Positions 11,251 to 24,037 of a stretch of DNA of 64,000 nt are shown here, one piece after another. A model generated the notes under the pieces. It saw nothing but the letters and a program-made list of their open reading frames with translations. It was not told where the DNA came from and ran no database searches. How positions within the stretch are numbered: the first letter of the stretch is position 1; the number at the start of each line of letters is the position of its first letter. Both the position numbers and the translations under genes were made by a program. The stretch lies in contig NW_006763132.1 of the NCBI RefSeq assembly GCF_000264905.1, positions 786,906 to 850,905 on the forward strand, written 5' to 3'. The stretch is from Stereum hirsutum FP-91666 SS1. Taxonomy: Eukaryota; Basidiomycota; Agaricomycetes; Russulales; Stereaceae.

Positions 11251-14200
11251 ATGCTCCCCATTCCTTTTGCCCTCGCCATCCTCCTCACCGTCCTCCTCGA
11301 CGTCGCCGCTTCAGCCGTCGTTACCGGCCACCGTGACGAATTCGCCGCTCGAGACCAGGTCGAACGACCGAAGGCTTCTCAAGCATCTCAGGCGCAGCCA
11401 TCATCGCTCTCGACGTCGTCGACACCCTCTCGTCGTGTCCCGAGTGCTCTACATGAGCGTCATAAGCGCGATACAGGGACACCAGGGAATCCCAATAGTT
11501 CTACGATCGTAGACCTGAATATCGCAAAAGACGGGTGCGTCGTAATATCCTGTCCGAAATGAATGAAGCTTATTTCTCTTTTCTTTGACATGTGTCATAT
11601 ATATGCTGCTTCCGGACGTTCGTATGTCCAGATCATTCTACGTCCTAGCAAATGTCGGGAACATTAGCTTTCAACTCGCACTCGATACCGCCTCCTCAGA
11701 CTTGTGGCTCCTCTCCTCGGACTGCACGTCTAGCACATGCTCGTCCATACCACAATATCCGCTCACGTATGAGAGTTCGACGTTTGGGATCGTTAATGGG
11801 AACTTGACTGAGTTTAATGTCAGTTTTGCGGATACGACGGGTACGTATACGTGCTGCGCGCCCTCCCCTCGTAACCCGTCTCAGCTGCTGATTCATCGTC
11901 TGCGCAGGAGTATCCGGTTTCGTCGCACGGGAAGAAATCATGCTAGGGCCCGCCGCGAATCTAACAATGCAGAACCAAGCAATCGGTGCGTCCCTACATC
12001 CTCTCAGCCTCATCTCCCTCTCCCTCTCATATATCATTCTAAATCTAAATCTAAATATTCTGGGGAAATTAAAGGCTTGGTCACACAATCCAACGTCACC
12101 TTCGTCGACGACATCAGCGGTCTCCTTGGTTTAGGTTTTCCCCGGCTCTCTACTATCAACGCTCTGGCAGCTAATGGTACGTCTGCCTTTTTTATGTTCT
12201 CACCATTTACCTTCCAAGCCTCCCACCCAGTGCTATCCCTGGCTTACACCCTTCTCATTCCTACCTTACACCCGCCGTATCACCCCTATCTTCCCTTTCC
12301 TGGCAATCATCGCTACTACTATATTCGTTGCTCGCACGCATTACTACCATCATCCTTCTTCTGTTCTGTTCTGTTCTGTTCTGTTCTGTTCTGTTCTTGG
12401 CGCCCATCGCTGATGAATGATGAATGTTCGCTGACTGCCATTTTCTTTTTTTGCTTTTGCATCTGTTTCTGTTTCTGATCTGTCCTGAATCATGGTCGTG
12501 GTCCTGGTATGCTTTTGCTCGGGTCACCCGCTCGTATTCGCTGTGGCGTCGGCATTACCTCACTTCATCTATGCGCCCTTCAAAATTCCGACGCACGAAC
12601 AATCGATCCTCACAACCAACAAACAAACAATCCTCACCAACCAAACAAACCACCAACCACCAAACAACCAACCACCAAACAACCAACAACACGAAAACAC
12701 AATAACCCAAAACAGCCACCCCATTCTTTTCAAACCTCGCCCAGCAAGTCCGACTCGATTATCCCCTCTTCGGCCTCAGTCTTACCAGAAACGCGACTCC
12801 GGGGTCGTTAGCGCTCGGTGTGTGTTTTGTTTTCTTTTGACTTAGATGTTTAAGGAGTATTAGTTGGGATGAGCTTCGTACGCCGGGGCAGTTGTACTGG
12901 GCGATGATTCGTCACATCTATCTATTGATTCCATACATATTTCCGACCGACTCCTTTTAACTCGAAAAGAAACTCACATTCTGCATCTCGGATCACAGGC
13001 GCAATCGACTCCTCCATCGTCCAAAACCTCACCAACATAGCCTGGTCCGAAGTCGTGCCCTTCCGGCCGTTCAGCGGTAGTGCCGAGGCGCTGGCGGGCA
13101 ATGCGAGCAGTTATTTGCAGTGGGCTGTCGGGATGGGTGATATTTTGGTGAGTTGAGTTGAGTTCTACGGGATAGGGGGAGCGAGCTTGGATAACTTAGG
13201 GGAAGCGAGTTGCCCAACTAGAAGGGAGCGTGGCCCCACGCCTCAGTGGGTAGCTCGATTCCCTGTCCTGGCTCGTTTTCACATCGGCGCCCGTATCTCA
13301 CCGTCGTGTTCCGAAGTTGACCTTTTACCATTTGTGACATAGGTCGGCTCCACTACGGTAACACCACGTCCAACATACTCAGAAGCAAACTCGAATACGT
13401 CGATAGCGCTGTTCGATGTGTGAGTGCCTATCTTTGTGTGTGGCCCAGATATTTGAGCTGATTTTGTCGTCAGTGGCACAACGGGTATCTTTGGGCCATG
13501 GCAAGATGTATGTTCTTGAATTCTATATCTGTTGGGAAATTGATACTGAGGTTATGCCGTGTTAGGTCGCTCGTATATTTGATTCCATGACCGGGAGTCG
13601 GTTAGTTGACGTTGAGGGTACGTCGATTTTCCTGGAATGTGGCACAAATTGTGGCTGATGAGATGGTTTTCCTGATGCAGGCGGTATCTGGGCTATGCCT
13701 TGCGATACCACCGCTACTATGACTTTCACATTCAGGTAAGTAAAACCCTCACCTCATCATTCCTCCTGTCCACACTGTAACCTCACGATCTCGGTTACAT
13801 CTCCGTTTTTAGCGGTCAAAACTTCACCCTCCTACCATCAGACTACCTCGCCGGCCCCATCTCCTCGGACACGAACGAATGTATCGCCTACCCCAACGCC
13901 CTCTCCCCGTCCTCCGACGGCATCGACTGGCAACTCGGCTCTCCCTTCATGCGCACCGTCTATTCCGTCTTCAGCTACGGAATCACAGGCAAAGAGCCAC
14001 CCATGATCGGTCTCTACCCCCTCAACGACGCCTTCGCTTCCTCTTCCTCCACCTCTTCCTCCTCCTCTTCGACCACCGAAGCAGCATCAGTCCCCTCCGC
14101 CCTCCCCCTCTCCCAACTCTCCGCCCTCTTCGCCTCCCTCTCCCTAACCCAAACCTTCGACCTCCCCAACTCCCTCCTCTCAACCCCCACACTCACCACC

Positions 14201-14560
14201 CCGACCTACACCTTCAACACATCCATCGCGACCACCGCGCTCTCCGCCACGCTCGCCACATCGACGTATTCAGCCGTGTTCACGTCCGTGCCGGGCGCGA
14301 CGGCGGAGAGCGTGGGGAATGTTACGGCGTTGCCCGTGGAGAGTCCGAGTCCGACGCAGCAGACGGTGGTGGTGACGGAGAGTGGGGGACAGGTGGTGAC
14401 GACGACGAGTGTGGCGCCGACGAGGAGCGTGCAGTTGGGTGTGCCGTATGGGTGGGCGAGTACGAATTCGGCGAGGGGGAGAGGGGGCGGTGGTGCTGGG
14501 GTAGCGGTTGCAGTGGCTGTTGGTGGGTGTTTGATGGGTGGAGTGGGTTTGCTTCTATAG
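11251..14560 (+). CDS. Secreted pepsin-like aspartic protease (A1 family) with Ser/Thr-rich tail
   Basis: The start ATG at 11251 (context CACCATG) opens a signal peptide, MLPIPFALAILLTVLLDVAASA. The first catalytic motif is LALDTASSDLWLLSS (about 11670-11715), with DTAS in place of the usual DTGS. LLGLGFPRLS follows, and further exons give YPLFGLSLTRNATPGSLALG (about 12760-12815) and SEVVPFRPFSG. The second active-site motif is IALFDVGTTGIFGP, with DVGT in place of DTGT or DSGT. NFTLLPSDYL comes near the end of the fold. A Ser/Thr-rich linker and a hydrophobic C-terminus (GVAVAVAVGGCLMGGVGLLL) suggest membrane or GPI anchoring. At least eight short introns interrupt it; one holds a TTCTG microsatellite (12357-12397) and another a CAAACAACCA repeat. 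Both Asp residues are kept, so activity is possible; the motif changes argue for a divergent member. Confidence 0.8.
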
Positions 14561-15693
14561 GAGGTTGAGTGATTTATTGCTTTCTTCTTGTGCCTCCGTT
14601 GTTTCAGGAGGTCGACCCACAGACAGTTCTTCATTGGAGCGTACTTACGATTTTGCCTCAGATCGCTCTTTTCGCTTGATCTCTTGTGCTTTTCTTATTT
14701 CGTTTTCGCTCGGACATGGTTGTACGCTTTACAGGCTGCTGACTTTGTTGTCCCGTTTTCTACTGTGTTTTGTTCTGTGTTTGGCCTAGGACTGTGTCTC
14801 CGCCTCTGCCGTTTACCCAGTATTTGTCGTCTTTCGTCTTCGTCTTCTTCGTTTCGCCAGTTTTTGTCTTGTTCTTAGCCACTGCAATCTTTCGATTCGT
14901 ATTCTGACTAGTTCTGACTCCCAGCATGTCGATTATATCCCCACTTTTTTGTTATCGTCCTTTGCGTTCTCTGCGCCTTTCTTGTGTTTCTCCTTCTCTT
15001 TCGAACTTTGTGTTCTTGACATCTCTTTCACTCGCTCAGACAGACCCGTTCAGCATCCTACTATCCCCACACACATCCTCATTCGCTCCCTCGCTCTCCC
15101 CTGCTCAATCCGAGTCACCACACCCGCTTGCTATCAATTATCCCTAGTCCCAACAACCTATCTTTCTCATGTTCCCCCTCGCCCCCGCTCTCGCTTTCGA
15201 CTTTTCTTGCACGGACACGACCTGAAGATACTTAAAGTTATATACAGCCCGATTCTTGCATTACTTACATACATACGTACGTACTTACATTGACAACCCA
15301 CGCCCGTTTTCTGTATACCTTTTCTCCGTCAAATAATAGCTTGCATTGCATACTCGTCTACACACTCCGATCTTGACTTAGGCCGTCTTGGCAGCGAGCT
15401 CAGGCTGAGGATGCTCATTCGCAACCGATAACAGCCTTAAGGCGAGACCGTCTGTTACTGGGTAAATACAGTATCTCGAAAGCATCCGTGTCTGTCTGCT
15501 GTTTGGAGACCGCAGAAAATGTCAAACATTCCATGTCCGTGACGAATTGTGCTACAAGAAAAAAGAAACCGGGTGCGTGGACGGAAGGAGTGATAGGCAA
15601 TAAAGTACAACAACTCGGACCAGAGGGTGACAGATAAATGCTCGAGCTCATGCCTGCAATTCAAGAAAAGTAGTTCATGGTTGAGTTAAACGG
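14561..15693. other. Intergenic spacer between convergent genes
   Basis: Pyrimidine-rich sequence between the 3' ends of the aspartic protease (+) and the cullin (-). The open frames on both strands are Ser/Leu/Phe-rich composition effects. I see no gene or structured element. Confidence 0.4.
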
Positions 15694-18660
15694 TCAAGGT
15701 GGGGGTGAGAAAGGACTGCCCACCATGTAGTTGTAAGACTTGCGATCTGCACATCGCTCCAGGTATTCTCTCTGTTTCCCAACGAGTCAGGATCAAAGTA
15801 GAAAACAGATTAAGACGGGGCAGACGGACCTCGATAAGACCCTCGATGCGTTTCTTGATGTTCAGAGGGTTGGGTTGGAATCGCATGGCGAGCTGTCTCG
15901 TAACTTCGTTCACTAGGTCGTTATGCGTCATATGTTTTCGGTCCTTCATGATCCGCACGATGCATGCCTACAACAGAAAAAATTATTGGGTCAGTACAGT
16001 TCTCAAAGGGCAAAGTGAAAACAGAGAGTGAAAAGATGAACCTCAGTCTGATGCCTCCGTTCCTCCTCCACTCTATCCTGTGTCTCTTTCCGCTCTTCGC
16101 CGCTCTCGACCTTTGATGCCACAGTGCTGATTTTGATCTTCTGCAACGGCGATGTGAAGTCATTATTGAAGGAGAACGAGTCTTCGGGATTGACGTCTCG
16201 TCCTGGTGGATGCTTTTTGAGGATCTTGAATTTAGCGCATGCGAGTGATTGGAGGTTTCGCTGGAGCTCTGTATCAGGAATGAGTGTCGAGTCTTTAATC
16301 TCCTATAATCATCCGAGATCCCGTTAGTTCCAGACATGGGACAGTCAAGAATTGTCTTACCTGGTATGTTAGGAACTCTCCCTCTCCCAAATTTTGGAAA
16401 AGCAACAAGATGACGAGAGCGAACGTGGATACGTTCAAGTCGTGCCTCTTTGACTTGAACGTAACTTTGACATCCGCGTTCCCCATCGAAGGCTGCCATG
16501 TCAACCGCCGACCTGAATGTCGCGAGAGGTAGTACTGTTCGAATGCTCTGCTTGTGCTAACTAGCTCGGACGGTAGAACACATGGAACACTCGCATACGC
16601 CATGGGCCAGAAAGTCGATGTCATGACTGTCACGGAAATGTCGACGTCCGGAGGCTGGAGTATATAATTTATCCGTAAATATCAATAATCTATGGCAGCG
16701 AGAATACGACCAGACTCACCGAGGCAGACTTGGCTAGGTGATTACGGTATGCTTGCATCGTGTCGGCCGAGATCTTCATATCGTGGAACATGCCCTCCAG
16801 CTTTTGAGTGAACTGGAACCCACACTCGACCTTCAGTTTCGCGAGCATGCCACGTTCCGCGTCATCGGATACTGAACGACCGAGAAGGAGACGTTTGGCG
16901 AGGTGACCCTTGTAGTATCGCTCGAAGACGTCTTTCTCCGTGATGTACCGGAAAACGGTGATCGTCTTATCGAGGATGCTTTCCACCTCGATATCTGTTT
17001 TCTACAGGAAGGACCAGTGAGCATAAATATAGTGACGGAGGGTCTAGTCGAGCTGACCCCTTTGAGTCCCTTCTTGAGGTTCTCGTCGATGAAGAGCGAG
17101 ACGAATTCGGGTGCTCGTGGTTGCAGATTGATGAACGACTCGAAGGACTGGGACAAGAGTCAGTATCAATACATCATGCATACTATGGACGACCCGTACC
17201 TCGTTTAGGCCACTCTCAATCTCACGGTCGACCTTGAAGCAGTCCTTCCAGACCGCATCAAATTTATCCTTCAGTCGCAGGACGTCTTCTACCCACTTCA
17301 AAGCAAGCGCAAGACTCTGGGCACCAGTGGTAGCTCGTGCCTTCCCTTTTCCCTTGCCTGCGGGTGCAGCTTGCTCCTCTCCGCCGTCTACATCATCCAT
17401 TTGATCCATCGGAGTGTCGTTGTTGAACTCCTTCCCTCGGCGAATGACCGATTCTTTGATGGCTCGCCGAAGACAGGGAAGACCCTCAGGAACGGTGACA
17501 AAGAGTCGATATAGCCGTGAAAGATCGTCCGTCTTCTCGTTGTCAATCATGACGTCCAAGCCAGACCCTGACATGCCGATGATGTGGTGTAGATGTGGCG
17601 TGAGTAATGTATCTTGAAGAATATGGCGAATAGGTTCGGCTGTGGTTACAGATAGATATTGATGTGCTCTCGACTGCTCCTCGGAGAATCGAGAGTCTAT
17701 CTGCACAGCTCTAAGCACACTTTCTGCGAATGGGATGAACAAGGCAGAACACGCACTCGTCGCAAGCATTCTGACGCATCACACGTCTCCAACAACCGGT
17801 CACCTTCGGCCCTGTAATAACCCTCTGTCTCCTTCAATATAACGGGTTCCAAGTCTTCCTTGTACACGGACAATGTGTCGTTCTTGTTGCTCAGCTGCAG
17901 TAGGACGTCGACACAGCCCGTCGCAGCGGAACGGTTGATGACATACCCGTCACGCTCGATGCGAAGAAGGCCCAAGATGGCAGAGATGATGTGATCCTTT
18001 ATTGGTGGTCGTATTATGTGTTTCAAGAAGAGATTTTGCCCCGCAGGGATGACTTCCGGTACGTTGGCAGCCTTTGTGTGCACTCGATCCTGTGGCGTAT
18101 GCAGCCAGTCAGATAACAAAGGGGTAAGATTCATGACGGGCGCACCATGTACTTCAAGATATGGCTGAGCTTCTGCGTGCTACTTGTATGGTCCTCCCAC
18201 ACCTTTGTCAACGCCTTCAATAACCTCTCGTTCTCTTGACTCTCCGTAACAGGATCGCCATCCACAGCAGTCGGATACGCGGGATAGATGAATTGCTCTG
18301 CCAGTGAACCAAGATTCTCTGTGATGAGAGATAGGACACCATTATAGAGCATTTCCCCTTGTTTGTTGACGACCATTTGGTACGCAAGGCGGTAGTTCTC
18401 CTCAAAGGAAAGCGTGAAGGCTCGATGGTGCTGGATCTCGCGGATATTGACAGTTAATTTAGCCCATGTCTCATCGATAGGCGCTGCCGAGGCAAGCTAT
18501 TGTATATTATGAGCTCCTTAGGATGACAAACACTAGGAATTGCAACAGACCTTGCGTGGTTTCTGGAAGTGGCGGTAACGATGTCAAGAACGCGTCAAGA
18601 GAGCACCAAATACTGTGAACTCACGATTCTGGGTTTGGTACGTTTTGAAGCTGTATGCAT
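15694..18660 (-). CDS. Cullin, CUL3-like E3 ubiquitin ligase scaffold
   Basis: Scaffold of a cullin-RING ubiquitin ligase. Start ATG at 18660 gives [12 protein letters not shown], joined through a 12-nt microexon (18562-18551, KPRK) to an exon from 18496, [20 protein letters not shown]. Cullin repeats follow: [51 protein letters not shown]. The cullin-homology domain includes [38 protein letters not shown] and [17 protein letters not shown]. The C-terminal Nedd8 domain contains [17 protein letters not shown], with the neddylation Lys in VRIMK, and ends [20 protein letters not shown]. The wording fits CUL3 better than CUL1 or CUL4, so BTB proteins would be the adaptors. About nine introns. It is followed upstream by exportin-T on the same strand. 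Confidence 0.9.
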
Positions 18661-19404
18661 TTTATTAGATTGCGGTAAGCTCGCCTATCGCAAACATAAC
18701 GAACGTACTGGATGCCATTTGTGGCGGGAGCAGAAAGCTGGACGAATAGGAGATGCGTCACGTCCATAATCGGACTATTTGTCCCTGTTAGGATCAAAAG
18801 CTCTTGCTTAGTCATCATACTGACACAACTCTTGATTTGTCTTTGTTTGCAAGCAATGGAGTAGGCCGCCATAAACATATCATGCGGTATTGAATATTGA
18901 CTGAAAGTGGCTGAATATCCGCGAATTATATAGGGATACTCCATGAAAACCCTGATTAGTGGGTACAATCAGGATCCGGGCCACAGGTTGAATCGGGACC
19001 CAGGTTTCGGTACGGCACTCAACTTCAGATGGAAACTCGAACTGGGCAGAAACCCCGTCAAGATCTCTGGATATATATAGGAAAACAACGAGCGAATAGT
19101 AACACAACTAGCTGATGACAACTCGTAGACAAGAGCAGAGAAGAGTGACGTGAGTGAGGGGATATACGTGATGATATGCGATTGCAGAGGAGGAAAGACA
19201 TTACGTATGTAGCGAGAAACACGATATAGAACGGAATACAAAGCATAACGCTGAATGTTGGTGAAGATGAAGAATGACTAAGGACCGTAAGGTAGTGAAC
19301 GAGCAAGCGTTTGAGAGCAATCGTGTCAGAAATACATTAATATATCTAGAAGGTAGCATTTTCGAGCTGGCACCTGCCCAAATGGTCTTTACAATTCTGA
19401 GATG
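18661..19404. other. Spacer between cullin and exportin-T genes
   Basis: Promoter side of the cullin gene and 3' side of exportin-T. The short open frames here share no motif with known families. A TATATA stretch lies at 19072-19078. No further gene is supported. Confidence 0.35.
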
Positions 19405-22400
19405 CTATGACGAACGAGACGCCCGGACAAATTCTACGAGGTATTTTCTGAAGCTTTTGTTATCCAGGTCGCGCATCTTCGTGGTGAACTCAATGGCGAC
19501 ATCCGGCGGGAAACTTTGTGTCGGGAGAAAATGGTTGACGAAGAACTCATAACCTTCCGGTCCTCGTGTGATGATAACCGTCTGCAAAAAGTTGGCAATT
19601 TCGTGAAGGACCTGAAGTACAAATTTTGCATTTCAGACATGGTGGATACGTGGAAACGACAGTGAAGGGCATACCATCAAGATCTGCGGGTCCTTGATGT
19701 TCAACGATGGCGAGGAGAGGATGGTGAAAGCCGTAGGGACGAAGGTCTTGTAGATATACTCGCCAAAGCCAGGAATCTGGCGGGTGATCGTAGCCGGAAT
19801 GTTGCCGTTGGAGGTCCCATTCGAGGCATCGGGCGTTCCCCAGACGGTGACGCTGCGACTCATGAACGTGAAAGCGGCCTTCTGGCTGTGAGCGTCGTTG
19901 AAATCGTTGGCCAGTTGAATCATCGTGTTGAGCAGTGACTCAAAGCCAGCCATGTTGCCTAGAAGGAGGCAGAAGAGTGTTAGCAACAGGGATAATGGAT
20001 GGAGGATCGGAAGACTGACGATCGGAAATAAAAATTCCTGGCAATTTGGACGAGAGGAGGTTGTTGATCAAGGTGAGGTACGCTCGTTTGATCTCCGCCT
20101 GAGCGAGTTTGTCGTCTGTTCCGGATGCCTCTTGGCTCATAATACCGGTAATGTGTTGGGACAGGGGTCCAAGCAGCTGATCCATAACGTCGAACAATTC
20201 TTCCTAATATTACAAGGAGCAGATGTTTCAGCATATATAAACACTGAGGTAATTGATCCTTTCGGACGAACCTGTAATTTGTGGATTAGAAGGCCAATGA
20301 AGTTGATGAAGTCGACGAGTTCACTGGGTTCGAAGTGAGCAAGTAGGTTCGCCATCAATGTCGGAATGAGCTGCGTGACGGTTGGCCCTGTCGTCGCTAG
20401 GATCCGTGCGAAGGCGAATCTTGTCTGATTGAACATAGTGTCAATATCGCATATACCATCATGAGTCGTGGCAAAAATGACTCACTGCATCCCGAACGAC
20501 CTTGAACACGTTCATAGCCTCCAAAGATACCAGAATCGCCTGCGCCACAGTCCTAAATACGTCCAACGGCGGCGTATTCTCTTCCGTAGGATTGGTCGGA
20601 TAATCTGGGAAACCCTTGGCTATGTTTCCCAACGCCATGATGGTATGGTGAACCTTGAGCACAGGTACCACATCCTGCGGGCCCTTGATGGCCTGCAGGT
20701 TCACCGACAGATCGTCTAATAGCGGGGTGGCGATGGACTGCAGTAGTGAAGAGGCCCCTTCTGGAGATTTCATGAATGCCGAGAGGAGGATGCCGACGGT
20801 CTCAAAGAGGTAGAGCTGGGCGTCGAAGATCCCGGTATGTTTGGTCGCTTCAGAAAGAACATCATCGGTTTCTGGGTTCTCCAGTTCTGGGATTTCGACC
20901 TGGATATCGAGCAAGTCTCGAATTCCACCTAGCAAAGTTCCAGAAAGCTCTGCAGAGATGTCGCCTCTATTCTCCTTGATGAATCGATGGAAGAGGTAGA
21001 AGACTCGTGTTTGTACGCTCTGATCTGAGCTGTGCAGACCTCTATATCAGACAGGAGATACGTGAGTCGATGAGGCATTGAGTGAACCACTATATATGAA
21101 GGGAAAAGAAGCAAACCTTGCATCGACCATAGACTCGAGGGTAGGAACAACACAATCTTTACGAACCTTGAAGAAGTCGGCGTAGCGCACGACCGTTTCA
21201 AAGAATTGCATGACGACCATTCGATGCGGGTACGCAGAGATGCCGGACTGGATCAAGGCAAGTAGTAGTTCTCCGTGAGACGTGAGAGGGTAGCTGGAGT
21301 AGTCGATCTTTTTTCGGTCTTCCCTTGCTATGGCAGGAGTTTGACAGAATGCAGCACGACCTTTTCCACCGGCTACAAAAGATATTGAAATTTATGATCC
21401 TTCACATCGGGACAGCAACAACTCGACGCACCTTTGTTGATCTCGCCAAAGAGGAACGTCAGGTAAACTGCGATTTCGGCATCGAACCACTTGACGGGTA
21501 CACCATTGGTATAAGCCGTAAGGGCGGTCATTGCTCGCAAGCGGATTGCCTCTGTGACCAGGTCTGAGTCGATTAAATAGATCGATTCCATGAAAGATCG
21601 AAGGTCCTGCGATACTAGAGGCTTCAATGTCCTGAGAGCGCCAAGGTGCAGCATGACCGAGAAACTCACCTTGCGCAATCCTTCAAAGGCCTCCCGATCA
21701 TCCTCGTCCAAATCATCAAAGTCGGTGTCCTCATCCCAAATCATTTTCGCCATGATAGTCTCGAGAAGTGAGGCGAGGAACGCTCGCTTCTCATTGTCGA
21801 TTGTGTCCGTAGATATTTTTCGGCTTTTCTTGTACTATGTGGCGCAAATCAGATTCCATGCTCGCGATGGTGGGCGAAAAATAAACCTACGCTGGCGAGG
21901 ATCATCTGGAGCATAGGGAAGATAGTCGAACAGGTGTCGTCGTACTCGTCCGACATGAACCGAATCATGACGAAAAGTGTATCCTGAAGGATTCGACCGG
22001 CTTCTAGGCGCACCATTTCGTCTGGGCATTCCTACACGGGAATCAATGATTCGATCTGGTATGAAGGGATGAAAGAACTCACATCCACGAGCTTGATGAG
22101 CTCCAGTCCGAGAGCGTTCAGCAGCCGGCCCAAGGCTTCTCGGTAAGACTCTTCACCTTCATCGGCGCCATCTGCTTTCCGGCTCTCCTGCTCTGCTCGC
22201 GTCTTCTTTTCCAACGCGTCGAGGACTTGGGTCAGCGAGAGAACCTTGATCAGTTGAAGTTTATCTGCGGGCTCCTTGAGACCCTTCGAGACGATGCGAA
22301 GCAATGCGGTGGATGTGGCTAATCGGATGGCTAGCGAACGATCGGACAGCAATGAGAAAAGCAGCGGTACGGTTGTTGGAGTGACTGTGAGATTGATATC

Positions 22401-23445
22401 GATCCATCCTGCCAACGCCAAAATCGAAAATTGTCAACTTGAGTTCGACATCAACAATGCAGCAATATGACCCGTACCCACGTAGGAAGCGAACGTCCTA
22501 ACACCACAGTCCACGACCTCGACCACCTCACTTTCTTCTCGTTCTGAAGTTGGCGCTACTTCTCCCTTCTGCAGCTTCGACATCCTGTCTGTGCTCTCCG
22601 CCACAATGGTGAGGACGGCCTCGTTGATTCCCGCCGCATCCCGGTCCCGCATAGCATCACGCACACGAGCATCCCTTACATGCCTTTCTGTAGTAAACGC
22701 TCGCGCAGACTTGATGATTTGATCGGCGACTTCACCAGAAATTTCGAGGACGATGTGGAAGAAGAGGAGGGAGACATGGTGGTTGAAAGACGTTTGTGAC
22801 GAGGAGGGTTCTGAGGGGCGGATCAACGCGAAGAGGTCCACAAAAAAGGTAGGCCATTGTTCCGTGTATGTCGCGAGGAAGAAAAGCGTGAGAGTATGAG
22901 AGAACTTGTTCCGAAGGACTGAGCGGTTTGGTTAGTTTATGGAACATGAACAGAGTCCTAACACATGAAAACACGCACACGTCGCGCTCGCTTCTGCGTT
23001 TCCGAACACGTATTCCGACTGGATGAAGGATAATAGTGACTGTTGTAGTGTTCGAAATGAGTCCTCGTCGAGAGGTTCGATTCTAATGGATGTTAATTAG
23101 CGTGGCTCCCTACACTCGCACCCGGTATACTGTTCTGCATAGCATACAACCCATGCCTACATAGTTTCCCAGAGAGCCATAGCAGACGATATAGATTAAA
23201 ACTGCTCACCGGTTGTCGAGGAAGTCATCCAATACTCTCAATGCAAAGAACCTTGCTTGTGGCGGATATTTCCTGCCACCCTCCGGCGCACTTTCCACGA
23301 ATATAGAGAGAGCAAGCCTCCACGTGTTGTTTGCATTTTGTTGGACGTCGGAGAGAAATTGAAGGGCTTGTTGGTGAAGTGTCCCTTGTGAAGGATCTGC
23401 GGCGATGAGGATAGCTTGGATGACTTGGTTTATTTCTTGGTCCAT
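19405..23445 (-). CDS. Exportin-T (tRNA nuclear export receptor, Los1/XPOT-like)
   Basis: Karyopherin-beta family receptor that carries tRNA out of the nucleus with RanGTP. The first exon begins at 23445: MDQEINQVIQAILIAADPSQ, then ALQFLSDVQQNANNTWRLAL and ARFFALRVLDDFL. These match the N-terminal CRM1/importin-type helices of exportin-T. HEAT-like helices continue through more than ten exons, including VPLLFSLLSDRSLAIRLATS and KVRKDCVVPTLESMVDARF. The last exon ends FVNHFLPTQSFPPDVAIEF and SFRKYLVEFVRASRSS, resembling Los1 C-termini. Total length is close to the usual 1,000-1,100 residues. Identification rests on the N- and C-terminal patterns; other exportins lack them. Confidence 0.8.
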
Positions 23446-24037
23446 GTTTGTGGAAGTTGAAAATATAGCCGCCTTGGAAGTACTAGCAAATGAAGTAAGA
23501 TTGCGAAAGTCCCGCTAGCAAGTGGGATATTTTATAGGAAGCCAGGTAGAGGTCAAAGCTAAAGAGAAAGGAGAACAAGGGGTGACAAGGGTCAAAGAAC
23601 TCAAGGTGGCACCTCGCGGTGACTCTTTTGGACCTTTTTGGATTGCCTCGCTTTTACGGGTCGCGTGAGATCTGATCAAAGATCCAAAATCTCGACATCC
23701 CCCACGTGCAGCTCCATATATTTTCATACAATGACTTACGCCACACTGTTTCGCAGGTAGTTGCATGGTAGATGGCGGACACGATGTAGTCCTTGCGAAT
23801 TATCCCAATGAGAAGACGACGGATTACTTAGTCGTGGTTTGTTTGATTCAGATCGGACGTTGTTGGATATAAACAGAAGCACGGACGTCCCACAAATATC
23901 GACGACGGTGAAAGACAGTAAAAATTTAGATGTGCTTGGTTGGCAAACGATCAAGAATCCTTCAGCTTGACATGGCTGCACTGAAGTCTATGAAAGCCGC
24001 GAACGACTGCCGATCTAACATTCCACTCCTACCAACT
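23446..24037. other. Spacer upstream of exportin-T
   Basis: This 590-bp gap lies between the exportin-T start and the stop of the next minus-strand gene. The open frames at 23515-23981 have no motif. It likely holds the exportin-T promoter; no box is clear. Confidence 0.35.

Noticed and set aside
13240..13270. tRNA-like T-arm (GCTCGATTCCCTG)
   Set aside because: No matching anticodon arm or acceptor stem around it. Other TTCGA-type strings in the window also failed.
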